Positions 8,358 through 17,648 of a stretch of 50,171 nucleotides of DNA are shown here, piece by piece. Position 1 is the first letter of the stretch; every line of letters starts with the position of its first letter. The notes under the pieces were generated by a model. That model saw only the letters and a program-made list of their open reading frames with translations, did no database searches and was not told where the DNA came from. This stretch comes from an uncultured Acetatifactor sp. GTDB lineage: Bacteria; Bacillota; Clostridia; Lachnospirales; Lachnospiraceae. Made by a program: the position numbers and the translations under genes. The stretch spans positions 1-50,171 of the forward strand of contig CAJUQT010000021.1 of assembly GCA_910588225.1 (NCBI GenBank), read 5' to 3'.

Positions 8358-8804
8358 TTATTCGTTCTCTTCCGGAAATGCAATATCAACTACTTCCGCA
8401 TCGGAGATTTCGTCGGAAGTTTTTGGCGCCTTCTCTTTCGGCTTTGTGAATTTATCGACAATATCCGGAATCATATCCAGCACCTTCGTAACCGCATCCT
8501 GATTTTTGATATTTACCAGCTTGACGGCACCATCCTTAATGACAAGCACTGCGCTGGGAGTCATTTTTCCGCCCATACCGCCGGCACCGGATGACGAATT
8601 CTTTGCACCGTTTGAAGAATCCGATTTGTTACCTGCCCCGGCACCGACACCGAAAGAGACATCCACAAGCGGAAGAATGATGGTATCTCCGATTTTCGTT
8701 GCCTCTCCCACCACTGTTTTGGTGGATAATACGGTATCCATCCCTCTCAGCAGAGATTCCACCACCCCCTGAAACTGGTTTTCTCTGTTTTCCTTATCTG
8801 CCAT
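8358..8804 (-). CDS. ytfJ: GerW family sporulation protein (YtfJ)
   Basis: Spore protein of 148 residues. The N-terminal segment with VVGEATKIGDTIILPL and the SFGVGAG motif, then a Gly/Ser-rich middle (about 57-80) and GGKMTPSAVLVI, are characteristic of GerW/YtfJ. In Bacillus subtilis this protein is made in the forespore and needed for normal germination. It follows the DUF2953 gene, the same partnership as ytfI-ytfJ there, which supports the assignment. The ATG at 8804 is preceded by GGAGGG. The C-terminus is acidic. Its presence implies that the organism forms spores or descends from spore formers. Confidence 0.93.
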   Translation of the reverse strand: MADKENRENQFQGVVESLLRGMDTVLSTKTVVGEATKIGDTIILPLVDVSFGVGAGAGNKSDSSNGAKNSSSGAGGMGGKMTPSAVLVIKDGAVKLVNIKNQDAVTKVLDMIPDIVDKFTKPKEKAPKTSDEISDAEVVDIAFPEENE

Positions 8805-8830
8805 ATTCCCTCCATTCCCAAGCTTTTCCT

Positions 8831-9760
8831 TTAAGCTTTCTTTATTTTCGCTTTTTTCAGCTTACTGATAAATGCTTTCAGCCGTTTATCCAGGAACAGC
8901 TTCAGCGCATTCACCGACAATACCCATAATGTAATATGACCGGACACTTCAAATTCGGCCTGAAATATTGCACGCTCAAAATCCGGCGTCACCACAAATC
9001 CTTTTCCCAGTGCCGAAGAACCCATACAGTATGCACCATAAACATAACCTGTGGTATCAGGTGAACCGGTGCCGAACAGAATTTCCGCCTTCAAATGTCT
9101 GGGACGGATATTTCGCAATATTTTATCCAGCCTGCGCCATATATGCGAAAAAAGCTGCCGTGTATCTTCTTCCCGTAAAAGCTCTGTATAATATGATATA
9201 TTATCCCAAACTTCTCTTATTTTATCATATATACTTTGGATTGTGTACTTTATCTTCTTAAATTTTTCAAAAATGCTTTTGGATGCATCAGAAGTCTTCT
9301 CATCGGCGGAATCCGGCTCTGCTCCCACAGAAAACGCCACTCCCCCGGAGTCCATGCCCTCTTCTGTGTCCTGTGCCGTTTCAATACTGGTATTTCCGCT
9401 GTCCTTTTCTATCCTTCCACCGGCATGAGAGGCCTCTTTCCTTTTTCCACGTTTCTCTTTGGACTCCGATTTTTCCCCGGACTTCTTTTCTTTCACAGTA
9501 CTTCCGGAATCATACAGAGTAAACCACAGCGCTCTCACAATGACCCGTCCAGGCTCCGGATATTGATACTTTATTCGAAGCAGTCCGAAGAGCCATTTTG
9601 CTCTGGCAGTGACTTTCAGTTCTGTCTCACTCTTACTTCCACGCACATAATAAGTAACGGGAAAAAACAGAACCAGCAGGATTACGGCGAGGAGCGCAGC
9701 AACTGACACCAGAAGGATAATGCCGATTACAGACAGAATTCGCAGGCCTATAGCTAACAT
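8831..9760 (-). CDS. DUF2953 membrane-anchored protein (YtfI-like)
   Basis: Protein of 309 residues with an N-terminal hydrophobic helix (about 5-37), a soluble region, a charged, low-complexity linker rich in Lys, Glu and Ser (about 90-165), and a C-terminal DUF2953 domain containing the GTGSPDTTGYVYG segment. This domain sits immediately upstream of GerW/YtfJ in Bacillota, as here, so a sporulation-linked envelope role is plausible but unproven. Its ATG overlaps the stop of the upstream 107-residue gene by 7 nt (ATGTTAG), so the two are translationally coupled. The linker is long for the family. Confidence 0.85.
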   Translation of the reverse strand: MLAIGLRILSVIGIILLVSVAALLAVILLVLFFPVTYYVRGSKSETELKVTARAKWLFGLLRIKYQYPEPGRVIVRALWFTLYDSGSTVKEKKSGEKSESKEKRGKRKEASHAGGRIEKDSGNTSIETAQDTEEGMDSGGVAFSVGAEPDSADEKTSDASKSIFEKFKKIKYTIQSIYDKIREVWDNISYYTELLREEDTRQLFSHIWRRLDKILRNIRPRHLKAEILFGTGSPDTTGYVYGAYCMGSSALGKGFVVTPDFERAIFQAEFEVSGHITLWVLSVNALKLFLDKRLKAFISKLKKAKIKKA

Positions 9761-10077
9761 TGCAGATACTCCTTTAACGCGCAGTCACCTCTTACAGTCA
9801 GACATTCTTTTACGATTTTCTCCACCAAAGCCAAAGCTTCCTGCCGATTCCCGGCGATTCCCACAATATAGGGCGGATACTTTTGGTAATAGCTCTGCGA
9901 CAGCTGCTTTGCATCATATATCTCCAGCTGATCGGAAGGGTTGCGGGAAAATGCAATCAGAAAAACACCGGAAAAAAGAGGCCGATTTTCCAGCTTTTTC
10001 TTTATTTTATCCAGTTTTTTCCTGTTAATGCTTTCACCCAGGTATAATTCAGGGCGATATGCAATTCCAAGAGCCAT
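9754..10077 (-). CDS. Conserved small protein of unknown function
   Basis: Protein of 107 residues that I do not assign to a named family. It is basic in the first half (RKKLDKIKKK), has no signal peptide or membrane segment, and contains an alpha/beta-looking core (SGVFLIAF, PPYIVGIAG) and a helix ending at a C-terminal Cys. An AGAGGA site precedes ATG 10077. It overlaps the DUF2953 gene by 7 nt and so probably belongs to the same transcript as ytfI/ytfJ. A sporulation link is possible through context only. Confidence 0.75.
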   Translation of the reverse strand: MALGIAYRPELYLGESINRKKLDKIKKKLENRPLFSGVFLIAFSRNPSDQLEIYDAKQLSQSYYQKYPPYIVGIAGNRQEALALVEKIVKECLTVRGDCALKEYLQC

Positions 10078-10129
10078 ATACGGATTCCTCTGCTTTATTC
10101 TAACACAGCCGAAAATACTAATAGTACTT

Positions 10130-10570
10130 TCAGCTGCCCCATAAATTACTTCTTTTCAGTTCCAGGTATTCATCATAGCCCTTTTCCAGAATTTGCTTTT
10201 CATTCGAAAATTTTAACAGATGATAAGCCTCATGATATTTATAAAATCCCGAATCCAAAAAAAATTCTTCTTTTTGTGGTTTGCTGTAATAACTGTCAGC
10301 CATCATCAGATACCAGTGCACTTCCTTTGCCACAGTATCATCGGGAACAGAAAAAGAATATTCGCTTTTCCCGATATACTTGATAATGGTCGCCTTCGCT
10401 CCTGATTCCTCAAGCACCTCCCGCAGAGCTGTTTCCTTGTATTCTTCTCCCTGCTCCACAGTGCCCTTAGGTAAAACCCATCCTTCATACTTGTTCTTAT
10501 AATTCTTATACAGGAGAAGGATTTTTCCACGAAAAATTACCACACCACCACAGCTTGTTGCCTCCAGCAT
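10130..10570 (-). CDS. NUDIX hydrolase
   Basis: Nucleoside-diphosphate-linked-X hydrolase of 146 residues. A full Nudix box runs from LPKGTVEQGEE through REVLEESGA (about 33-58), matching Gx5Ex7REUxEExGU, so the metal-binding glutamates are all present. The N-terminal SCGGVVIF strand and WVLPKG are typical of Ap4A or (d)NTP-type hydrolases; the substrate cannot be read from sequence. It has an AGGAGG ribosome site and its own promoter (10624-10652) just past the penicillin-binding protein stop, so it probably starts the transcript that goes on to the 107-residue, DUF2953 and gerW genes. Confidence 0.93.
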   Translation of the reverse strand: MLEATSCGGVVIFRGKILLLYKNYKNKYEGWVLPKGTVEQGEEYKETALREVLEESGAKATIIKYIGKSEYSFSVPDDTVAKEVHWYLMMADSYYSKPQKEEFFLDSGFYKYHEAYHLLKFSNEKQILEKGYDEYLELKRSNLWGS

Positions 10571-10623
10571 CGCAGTTCCTCCTGATTGGTGTGCTTTTGT
10601 TTTTGACTGCCGATATTGTTATT

Positions 10624-10652
10624 AGTATAGTCCAATCTTTGGGGAAGTGCAA
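10624..10652 (-). promoter_or_regulatory. Promoter of the NUDIX gene
   Basis: On the minus strand TTGCAC (10647-10652) and TATACT (10624-10629) are separated by exactly 17 bp. The predicted start of transcription is about 45 nt upstream of the NUDIX ATG. It is among the best promoter matches in the window. Confidence 0.8.
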
Positions 10653-10655
10653 TAC

Positions 10656-12092
10656 TTATTTTTTCCCGTTAAAATATGCGTCAAAAATCCGTCTGGCAAT
10701 GGGGACCGCATAATCGCCTCCGCTGCCGGCGCCTTCCACAATAATGGTCACACAGATTTCCGGATTTTCCACCGGTGCAAATCCGGTGAACCAGGCATGG
10801 CTGTCTTCCTTGACATCACTATACTCCGCCGACCCGGTCTTCCCTGCGGCGGTATATTCCCGTCCTGAAAGCTTCCTTGCAGTACCGTCCTCCACCACGG
10901 CCGTCATCAGACTTTTCAGAATTTCCGCCTCTTCTTCGCTTATCAGCTGACCGCAGCTTTCCGGCCGGAAGGACTTTACAACCTTGCCGGCGTCATTTTC
11001 CACACGGTCAATCACATAGGGCTTCATCAGATTGCCTCCGTTTGCAATGGCGCAGGTAATCATATTTAAATGAATCGGCGAAATCTGCGTTTTGCCCTGA
11101 CCGATAGAAGTCTGCATCATCTCATTCACCGACAGCTCTTCCGACATCTGAAGACTGCTTTTCAGATAGGGCAGTTCCAGGGGAAGCGGCTCGTTAAACA
11201 GCAAATCTTCCAGAGTCTCCGAAAATAGTTCCTTATCCAGGCTCATTCCAATTTTGGCAAAGGACGAATTGCAGGATTTGGCAAAGGAGCGTTCAAAATC
11301 CACCTGTCCGTGATTTGTGCCGTGGTAACAGTTGATTCGGCTGTTACCCGATTGAAAATATCCCGGACAGTCAAAGGAATACTGCGTATAGGTATCCGGG
11401 TTCTCTCGGATATATTCCAGTGCAGTCACTATTTTAAAGGTAGAACCGGGTGGATACTTCCCCTGTGTCCCACGATTCAGCAGGACAGAACTGTCCTCAT
11501 CTTCCAGAAGAGACTCCCAGATATCCTCTATTTCATTGGGATCGAAATTGGGATGCGACACCAGCGCAAGGATTTTTCCGGTAGAAACCTCCGTCACCAC
11601 CACAGCGCCCCTGTAAATATTAAGTTCATTGTCGGCAGCCTGCTGAATCGCCACATCCAGTGTGGTATAAACATTGTCGCCGGGATTCTTCACACCTGCG
11701 ATATCATTGGCGGCCTTATTGGCAAGAGAAGTGCTGGTATTGATCAGATAATAGTTGGCCAGAGCCTCCACTCCCATTCTCCCTCTGGTAGAATATCCTA
11801 CAATATGCGAAAACAGATTTCCGTAAGGATACTTCCGGATCTCATTCTGCTCTCCATCTACTGTGGTTTCCGCCAGAATTTCTCCGCTGCCGGCATAAAT
11901 GGTTCCGCGGTAATTTCGGGACAGCAGAATTTCCTGTCTGGTATTGTAGCTGTTATTGATGATATCCTGTCCGTTGGTAACCGTGACATATCCCAGATAC
12001 ACAATCAGCACGGCAAAAACCGCCGCGAAAAAACTGCCCGTCACCAGAAGCTCACGTTTGTTTTTTGCTCTTTTGCTTTGTTTTTCCGCCAC
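10656..12092 (-). CDS. Class B penicillin-binding protein (transpeptidase)
   Basis: Membrane-anchored peptidoglycan transpeptidase of 478 residues: a basic cytoplasmic tail, one membrane helix (about 17-38), a non-catalytic pedestal, and a transpeptidase domain with S217-T-F-K220 (catalytic serine), S273-C-N275 and K418-T-G. Its length is short for FtsI or PBP2 and fits the PbpA-type proteins that pair with an FtsW/RodA partner. That partner gene lies immediately upstream and overlaps by 41 nt. The GTG at 12092 has AAGGAG 9 nt upstream, inside the partner gene. The pair likely forms a glycosyltransferase-transpeptidase complex for division, elongation or spore cortex; which one cannot be decided here. 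Confidence 0.93.
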   Translation of the reverse strand: MAEKQSKRAKNKRELLVTGSFFAAVFAVLIVYLGYVTVTNGQDIINNSYNTRQEILLSRNYRGTIYAGSGEILAETTVDGEQNEIRKYPYGNLFSHIVGYSTRGRMGVEALANYYLINTSTSLANKAANDIAGVKNPGDNVYTTLDVAIQQAADNELNIYRGAVVVTEVSTGKILALVSHPNFDPNEIEDIWESLLEDEDSSVLLNRGTQGKYPPGSTFKIVTALEYIRENPDTYTQYSFDCPGYFQSGNSRINCYHGTNHGQVDFERSFAKSCNSSFAKIGMSLDKELFSETLEDLLFNEPLPLELPYLKSSLQMSEELSVNEMMQTSIGQGKTQISPIHLNMITCAIANGGNLMKPYVIDRVENDAGKVVKSFRPESCGQLISEEEAEILKSLMTAVVEDGTARKLSGREYTAAGKTGSAEYSDVKEDSHAWFTGFAPVENPEICVTIIVEGAGSGGDYAVPIARRIFDAYFNGKK

Positions 12093-13401
12093 TGTGCCTT
12101 GCTCCTTCCTGCTGTAACCTGATATAAATGCCCTGAATCAGGAAAAACATAATCATTGTAGTCATCACCGAGCTGCCGCCATAGCTGATGAAGGGCAGGG
12201 TGACTCCGGTCAGCGGAATCAGCTTGATTCCTCCGCCGATGGTCAGGAAAATCTGAAAAATGTACATGATTCCGATTCCGCAGACAATGAGCTGATAGAA
12301 CCGATCTCTGATCAGAATCGCCATTTTCAACATTTCCAGAAAGCATACAAAATACAAAAGTATAACGCAGATACCGAAAATTACTCCCAATTCCTCACAG
12401 ATTGCCGAAAATACAAAATCCATCTCCACATAGGGAATCGCTTTCGGATCTCCCTGTGAAAGGCCCATGCCAAACCAGTTGTCACTGCCGATGGCAAACA
12501 GAGACTGTGTAACCGCATATCCCTGATCATCAATGTAGGTCCACGGGTCCTTCCATGCAAGCACTCGGGTGCGCACATGGCCGAAAAGCCTGTATGCGGC
12601 CCATGCGGCCCCGCTCCCTCCCAAAGCTCCGGCCAGAAGATACAGATAATTTCCCGTGGCCAGAAACACCACAAAAACATAACCGATAAAGAAAATCAGC
12701 GCGCTTCCCAGGTCTTTCGACACCACCAGCAAAATCACATGCACGCCGGCAATGACAGCGGTCAGTGCCACCCGCAGGAAATCTGCCTTTTCCCAGAGGG
12801 CACCTGCCAGGAAAAATACAAAAAGAATCTTGACAAACTCTGAAGGCTGAAATGTGATCCCTCCCACTGTCAGGGAAATTTTAGAGCCATGGGTAATTTC
12901 TCCCAGAATGAAAACCATAGCCAGCAGAGCCACACCCCCAAGGCCGTATCCCCAGGTCAGCTTCTTCAGAAAGCGGATTCTTGTCAGCAGCCAGGGAAGA
13001 AATATTGACACCGCCAGAGATACCAGCACAATAATATACTGCTTGACAGCAGATTTGAAAGAAAGTCTGGAAACGATGCATAATCCAATTCCCAGAAGCA
13101 TGCACATTTGATTCATCAGCACCCTGTTTGCCTCTTCGTAAATCATGGGTATCATCAGCACCACGGCAAACAAAAAGATTTGTACAAACACATAGAAAAA
13201 GATATATTCCATATTCTTGTTCACCAGGGCCATGTCCATAAACATGAGCAATTGTACCGCAAACATCAGAAGATTCTGAATCAAATAGACAGCTTTGTAA
13301 TTTTTGCCTCTGCAGGTCAGTGTGACAAAGCTGCCCAGTGTATAGAGAACCATCAGGGCCGCTATGATATATTTTGATAATTCTGTAATATATTGCTGCA
13401 T
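12052..13401 (-). CDS. FtsW/RodA/SpoVE family peptidoglycan polymerase
   Basis: SEDS-family membrane protein of 449 residues with about ten predicted helices. Family landmarks are FQPSEFVKI, the VSKDLGSALIFF segment, and the C-terminal GGIKLIPLTGVTLPFISYGGS loop region near residues 385-405. SEDS proteins polymerise lipid II with a class B PBP, encoded next by the overlapping gene at 10656-12092. The N-terminal part has an extra helix pair relative to short FtsW proteins. The ATG at 13401 is preceded by AAAGGA. The C-terminal tail is Lys/Gln-rich and encoded within the 41-nt overlap. Whether it serves septum, side wall or spore is open; proximity of zapA hints at division. Confidence 0.93.
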   Translation of the reverse strand: MQQYITELSKYIIAALMVLYTLGSFVTLTCRGKNYKAVYLIQNLLMFAVQLLMFMDMALVNKNMEYIFFYVFVQIFLFAVVLMIPMIYEEANRVLMNQMCMLLGIGLCIVSRLSFKSAVKQYIIVLVSLAVSIFLPWLLTRIRFLKKLTWGYGLGGVALLAMVFILGEITHGSKISLTVGGITFQPSEFVKILFVFFLAGALWEKADFLRVALTAVIAGVHVILLVVSKDLGSALIFFIGYVFVVFLATGNYLYLLAGALGGSGAAWAAYRLFGHVRTRVLAWKDPWTYIDDQGYAVTQSLFAIGSDNWFGMGLSQGDPKAIPYVEMDFVFSAICEELGVIFGICVILLYFVCFLEMLKMAILIRDRFYQLIVCGIGIMYIFQIFLTIGGGIKLIPLTGVTLPFISYGGSSVMTTMIMFFLIQGIYIRLQQEGARHSGGKTKQKSKKQT

Positions 13402-13421
13402 TTTGTCATTCCTTTAAATCT

Positions 13422-15710
13422 CTATTCTACTCCACGCTTTTCATGACCAGTGGTATACTCAGCCTCAGGGAAAGGCATATTGTTTCTCAGGGAAGTAATC
13501 AGACGCCTTACCTCCTTTGGCGATTCCAGCGTAAAGTCCATACGCAGATCCACCCATTCCCGCCATCCGGAAAGCTCACGGTACAAGGACAAAGGAACAC
13601 TGTTGTATATGATATTCATACAATGGCGACAATTGACCAGTACCGGAAAATCTTTGTTCCGGCGATCCTTCAAAACCAGCTGTTCAGAGGTCTGCGGCCG
13701 CTGCCTTTCCAATGTGGCTTCGTTTTGCCCTGCTCTGTGGTTTCTGCATCTGTCTGTAGTTTTCAGCAGGCAGTTTGCCGTAATCATCATGGGAATCCTG
13801 CCGTAAATTATTTTTTCACAGGGCAACCTATCGGACAGCCCATTCAGAAGAGTCTTCTGCTCCGAAGCTCTCAGTTCGTATGGAAGGCAGAAACCTTCCA
13901 GCATATTTCCTATCTCCTGCAAAGCAGACCGATTCCACACATACAGTCCGGCATCTCCTCTGCATGGTAAGGCCTTCTCTGTCTGCATGGCAAATCCCAG
14001 TCCATCCATGGAACGGATCAGAAATCCGCAAAAAAGCCTGCTCTTCTGTACCTTTTCATAAAGCTCCGTCAGATAGTTTCTGTCCGATTCCCGTATGACA
14101 TAAGGAAGAGCCGCATAGATTCCGCCGCTGAAAGAAACGCTCCCACACAGGCGGCATACTTTCTCCCATTCCTGCACAAGCAGATCACTGTCCACATATA
14201 ATCGTACCGGAAGGTTCGCCATCCCCTTCCCTGTCTCCTCTGCCACCGTTTCCAGCTGGGGAATGGTACGAACTGCAAATACAAATCCTTTTTCATGGGA
14301 GTCTTTTTCCGGGTGCCGGACGCTTTTCCGATTCCTGAAAACTTCGTTCTCCGAAAGATCCTCTTTTCTGCAGACGTCAGCTTTTCCATAACCGTTCTCA
14401 AGTAGAATCCGTTCCTCCAGTTCTGCCACAGCCCTTCTGCGCAGCGCATTGATTTCCTTCAACGGGTAAAAGCAGTCCTGGCTTATGTCCATTTCCAGGG
14501 TCTCCGCATGAAAGACACTGTCCCCAAGCCTGATCAGCTGCTTTCGGATATTCTCTTCCGTGACAGGATGATGCTGGGCTCTCTGCACCACATCCGATCT
14601 GACAGTGACACTGACTTCCTTCCACAGCATTGTCAGCTCAGCCGGCCGGCCCGTCTGAAACACTGCCTTCATCCTGACCGGCAGCTTCAGCGGTTCCGCA
14701 AGATGCCGGTCCCGGATCTCAGAAAGCACCGCTTCATCATTTCCGCTGTAGGCAGGGGAATCCAGCGTAATCATATCCCGGCCATTGTGTTTAAAATAAT
14801 AGCCGTCCTGGACACTGCTCCTGATATAGAGCGAGGTCAGACACTTCCAGTCAGTTTTCTCTACTCTGTAAACTTCTGCCGCCTCCGGTCCCCTCTTCTC
14901 CCGCAGTTCATAATATCTGTCTATATATTTCCGGTAAAGCGCGGTGGCGCCTGCCGCATATTCCGGTCTCTTCATCCGGCCTTCGATTTTAAAGGAGTCG
15001 ATTCGCGCTTCTATCAGCCGTGGAATATGTTCGATGGTACACATATCCTTCAGGCTTAAAGGATAACAGTTTTTGCTTTTCACACCGTCTGCGATGACAG
15101 AATAAGGCAGCCGGCAAGGCTGTGCGCATCGGCCGCGGTTGCCGCTGCGGCCCCCCAGAATACTGCTGAACAGACATTGCCCGGAATAGCAATAACACAT
15201 CGCGCCATGGATAAAAGCCTCTATCTCCAGACCGGTGTTCTGTTTCAGGACGATAAGCTCCTTCAGACTCAGCTCTCTTGCGGGAACAATCCTGCTTACG
15301 CCCATGGACTGTAAGAGAGAAGCCCCCCAGCTTCCGCACAGTGTCATCTGGGTGCTTGCATGAAGTTTACAATTCGGAAAATGCTCTCTTATAAACCTGA
15401 GCACACCCAGGTCCTGCACAATCACTGCATCCAGTCCGGCTTCACAGAATGGATACAGATATTCATCCAGTCCGGCAAACTCATCCTCTTTCAGAAGCGT
15501 ATTCACAGTAAGATACACTTTCCGTCCCAGCAGATGGGCATACCGAATGCATCGTACAAGCTCCTGTGTTGTGAAATTTTCCGCATATGCTCTGGCACCG
15601 AATCGGCTTCCCGCCAGATATACCGCGTCCGCACCGGCATGCATGGCACCGTAAAATCCTTCCGCATTTCCAGCCGGCGCCAGCAGCTCGGTTTTTATGT
15701 GATGACTCAT
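13422..15710 (-). CDS. U32 family peptidase (DUF3656-containing)
   Basis: U32 family protein of 762 residues. The signature EAFIHGAMCYCYSGQCLFSS occurs at about residues 164-183, followed by GNRGRCAQPCRLPY; these cysteines correspond to the conserved set thought to hold an iron-sulphur cluster in RNA-modifying members such as RlhA. The central part matches the DUF3656 region of long U32 proteins. The family is called a collagenase-like peptidase historically, but several members modify RNA, so a hydroxylase role in tRNA or rRNA is as likely as proteolysis. The ATG at 15710 is preceded by GGAG, whereas the open frame to 15764 would run through the zapA terminator. Confidence 0.9.
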   Translation of the reverse strand: MSHHIKTELLAPAGNAEGFYGAMHAGADAVYLAGSRFGARAYAENFTTQELVRCIRYAHLLGRKVYLTVNTLLKEDEFAGLDEYLYPFCEAGLDAVIVQDLGVLRFIREHFPNCKLHASTQMTLCGSWGASLLQSMGVSRIVPARELSLKELIVLKQNTGLEIEAFIHGAMCYCYSGQCLFSSILGGRSGNRGRCAQPCRLPYSVIADGVKSKNCYPLSLKDMCTIEHIPRLIEARIDSFKIEGRMKRPEYAAGATALYRKYIDRYYELREKRGPEAAEVYRVEKTDWKCLTSLYIRSSVQDGYYFKHNGRDMITLDSPAYSGNDEAVLSEIRDRHLAEPLKLPVRMKAVFQTGRPAELTMLWKEVSVTVRSDVVQRAQHHPVTEENIRKQLIRLGDSVFHAETLEMDISQDCFYPLKEINALRRRAVAELEERILLENGYGKADVCRKEDLSENEVFRNRKSVRHPEKDSHEKGFVFAVRTIPQLETVAEETGKGMANLPVRLYVDSDLLVQEWEKVCRLCGSVSFSGGIYAALPYVIRESDRNYLTELYEKVQKSRLFCGFLIRSMDGLGFAMQTEKALPCRGDAGLYVWNRSALQEIGNMLEGFCLPYELRASEQKTLLNGLSDRLPCEKIIYGRIPMMITANCLLKTTDRCRNHRAGQNEATLERQRPQTSEQLVLKDRRNKDFPVLVNCRHCMNIIYNSVPLSLYRELSGWREWVDLRMDFTLESPKEVRRLITSLRNNMPFPEAEYTTGHEKRGVE

Positions 15711-15731
15711 AAAATCTCCGCTTTCTTTTAT

Positions 15732-15761
15732 AAGAAAAGGCTGTCCGGGGTTCGGACAGCC
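15732..15761 (-). terminator. Terminator after zapA
   Basis: On the minus strand GGCTGTCCG pairs with CGGACAGCC around a 5-nt loop and is followed by TTTTCTT. It begins 5 nt after the zapA stop. It should limit but may not abolish read-through into the U32 gene, whose start lies 22 nt further on. Confidence 0.85.
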
Positions 15762-15765
15762 CATT

Positions 15766-16173
15766 TTACTTTTTCTTCAGCTCTGTTTCCAGACGCACAA
15801 TTTCCTTCGCGTCTTCGTTCTGCGCTTTCTGAAGCGTCTTAATCTGCTCTTCTGCACTTTCCAGCTTAATCTGAGAGGATATCAGCTCGTGCTTCAGATC
15901 ATAAAGATCTCTGTCCTTTGCCTGCAGCTCCTCTTCCAGTGCGGTAATCTGCCTTTTAGCTTTGAAATAATCATCCGCAATATTCAGCTGAAGCAAAACT
16001 CCCTGGGTTTCCGCAGGCTGTCTGCGGAAAGCATCCAATTTATTATATTCATTCACTTTGTTGTTAATATAAGAGGCGACCTTCTGCAGATACTCTTCAC
16101 TCTCATAACCGCTCAGGGTAAATACTTTCCCTCCGATAATTACCTCTGTATCCGTTTTGGAAGACGAAGCCAT
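15766..16173 (-). CDS. zapA: Cell division protein ZapA
   Basis: FtsZ-ring stabilising protein of 135 residues. The N-terminal ZapA head has EVIIGGKVFTLSG and SEEYLQKVASYINNKV; a long C-terminal coiled coil (about 60-135) is extended relative to the short ZapA of gamma-proteobacteria, as in many clostridia. The ATG at 16173 is preceded by AAGGAGG with good spacing; the open frame continues upstream but lacks a ribosome site. It has its own promoter (16243-16271) and a terminator (15732-15761), so it is mainly a single-gene unit, upstream of the U32, SEDS and PBP genes. Confidence 0.9.
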   Translation of the reverse strand: MASSSKTDTEVIIGGKVFTLSGYESEEYLQKVASYINNKVNEYNKLDAFRRQPAETQGVLLQLNIADDYFKAKRQITALEEELQAKDRDLYDLKHELISSQIKLESAEEQIKTLQKAQNEDAKEIVRLETELKKK

Positions 16174-16242
16174 AAGCCGCCACCTCCTTTGTAATCCCGG
16201 AATGTAAACCGGGCTAATCAGCAAGCTGAAAGATTTATTCCT

Positions 16243-16271
16243 ATGATATCATGGGAATTGTATTTTCGCAA
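16243..16271 (-). promoter_or_regulatory. zapA promoter
   Basis: On the minus strand TTGCGA (16266-16271) and TATCAT (16243-16248) are separated by 17 bp, about 65 nt upstream of the zapA start. Confidence 0.75.
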
Positions 16272-16324
16272 TCAGAAATTATTCGTTTCTCCCAATGAAT
16301 TCTTTCCCATAGCATTCGGCCGGC

Positions 16325-17590
16325 TTACCCTGCCACATTAATTCCTTCCATGCACACTGACACAGGACCTTCAAACGCTTCCTCTGTCTGCATCTCCCGG
16401 GAAAAGAGCAGGTTCTTCTGGGCTTCCAGAATGTTGCCGTTGACAGAACCTCCTGTAACCGGAATCTTCTTCTCTCCGTCATACCAGAAAGCAAGTCTGA
16501 TTTCTCCGCCGAAATGTCCGGTGAAGCTGTCCATCTGAAAATCGGAAAAGTTCACAATCTCAAGATAAGGCGCCGCCTTCATTTCCTCCACAGATGTGTT
16601 CCCGGCATCCGCTTTGCAGCAACGATAATTGCCGGTGGGTTCCAGTCCCAGATAATAAGCATACCGGTTGTTTCCATGAATCAGCAGCAGCTTCCCGTCC
16701 CGAATCAGCTCTCTGTCTTTCATGGGAATTCCCTCGGAACTGTAAGGTTCCAATGCTTTCAGCGTCAGATTGATTCGGTCCTTTGCCACATTTTCTCCCT
16801 GTACTTCACAGCCTTTCTGAAAGGCAGAATATTTCGGATAAATCATATAGGAATCGGAACGTTCCACATAATAACTGAAAATCTGTTTTACATAAGGACC
16901 GGATATTATCACACGATATTCCCCTGCCGGAGGTGCGGATACCGCCTTCGCCCTGGCCCGTGTCATTTCCAGTGTATCTCTCACCTTTTTGCGGAGAGCT
17001 TCTGTGTTCATATCGTTATAGGCAAAATCCTGATAGGTCTCCACATCCTGACCGTCAATACACTGTACCACAAATTCCCCCTGTATCCGACTCTTCCGAT
17101 ACCCCACATCCATCCCCCGGGAATTAAGAATATGGCATGTGGTCTTCGTGGCGAACACTTCCGCGGAATTCAGGAACACATCTGTCCCGGTATCTTCCGC
17201 ATACAAAGCTTCCGTAAACAGTCCTGTCATCTCCGTCAGAGAAGTATCCGGCAGATTATCATCTGCCGGCACCTCCTTTTGCCCGGCATACAGCTCATAA
17301 TATTTGTTTCTGACAAAACCTGCCGCATAAAGAGCGTCCCGGAACATTTCTTCCATCTGTTCTTCGGTAAAGCTGTCCTGAATCTGTACCGAAGCCGAAC
17401 CCAGCATATGATTTTCACCGTCTGTAAAGTCTTTGTAAACTACTACCTGCGCCTGGCGGATTTCCTTCCTTCTCTGCATATCAAGAGATTTGCGGATAAA
17501 AAACAGCTCTGCGGATTCTTCTCTGGTCTCGGTAATCTGATATAATTCCACTCCGCTCTTTTTCAGTGCGGATAATATTCTTTCTATCAT
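16325..17590 (-). CDS. TldD/PmbA family protein, TldE-like subunit
   Basis: Protein of 421 residues of the TldD/PmbA family. It lacks the HExxxH zinc motif found in its neighbour, so it fits the non-catalytic TldE/PmbA-like partner. In characterised systems TldD and TldE form a heterodimeric metalloprotease that degrades unfolded peptides or removes leader peptides from ribosomal peptides. ATG 17590 has GAGGAAAG upstream. The gene lies 58 bp after the TldD-like gene and is probably cotranscribed with it. No precursor-peptide gene was recognised nearby, so the role is probably housekeeping. Confidence 0.88.
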   Translation of the reverse strand: MIERILSALKKSGVELYQITETREESAELFFIRKSLDMQRRKEIRQAQVVVYKDFTDGENHMLGSASVQIQDSFTEEQMEEMFRDALYAAGFVRNKYYELYAGQKEVPADDNLPDTSLTEMTGLFTEALYAEDTGTDVFLNSAEVFATKTTCHILNSRGMDVGYRKSRIQGEFVVQCIDGQDVETYQDFAYNDMNTEALRKKVRDTLEMTRARAKAVSAPPAGEYRVIISGPYVKQIFSYYVERSDSYMIYPKYSAFQKGCEVQGENVAKDRINLTLKALEPYSSEGIPMKDRELIRDGKLLLIHGNNRYAYYLGLEPTGNYRCCKADAGNTSVEEMKAAPYLEIVNFSDFQMDSFTGHFGGEIRLAFWYDGEKKIPVTGGSVNGNILEAQKNLLFSREMQTEEAFEGPVSVCMEGINVAG

Positions 17591-17648
17591 ACTTTCCTCA
17601 TTTCTGCGCTGTGTCGTACAAATCGCTTCTCATATTCAAAATCAGTAC

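Noticed and set aside
16514..17545. Plus-strand open frame of 343 codons
   Set aside because: Antisense shadow of the TldE-like gene, with His/Ile/Arg-rich composition unlike real proteins of the window.
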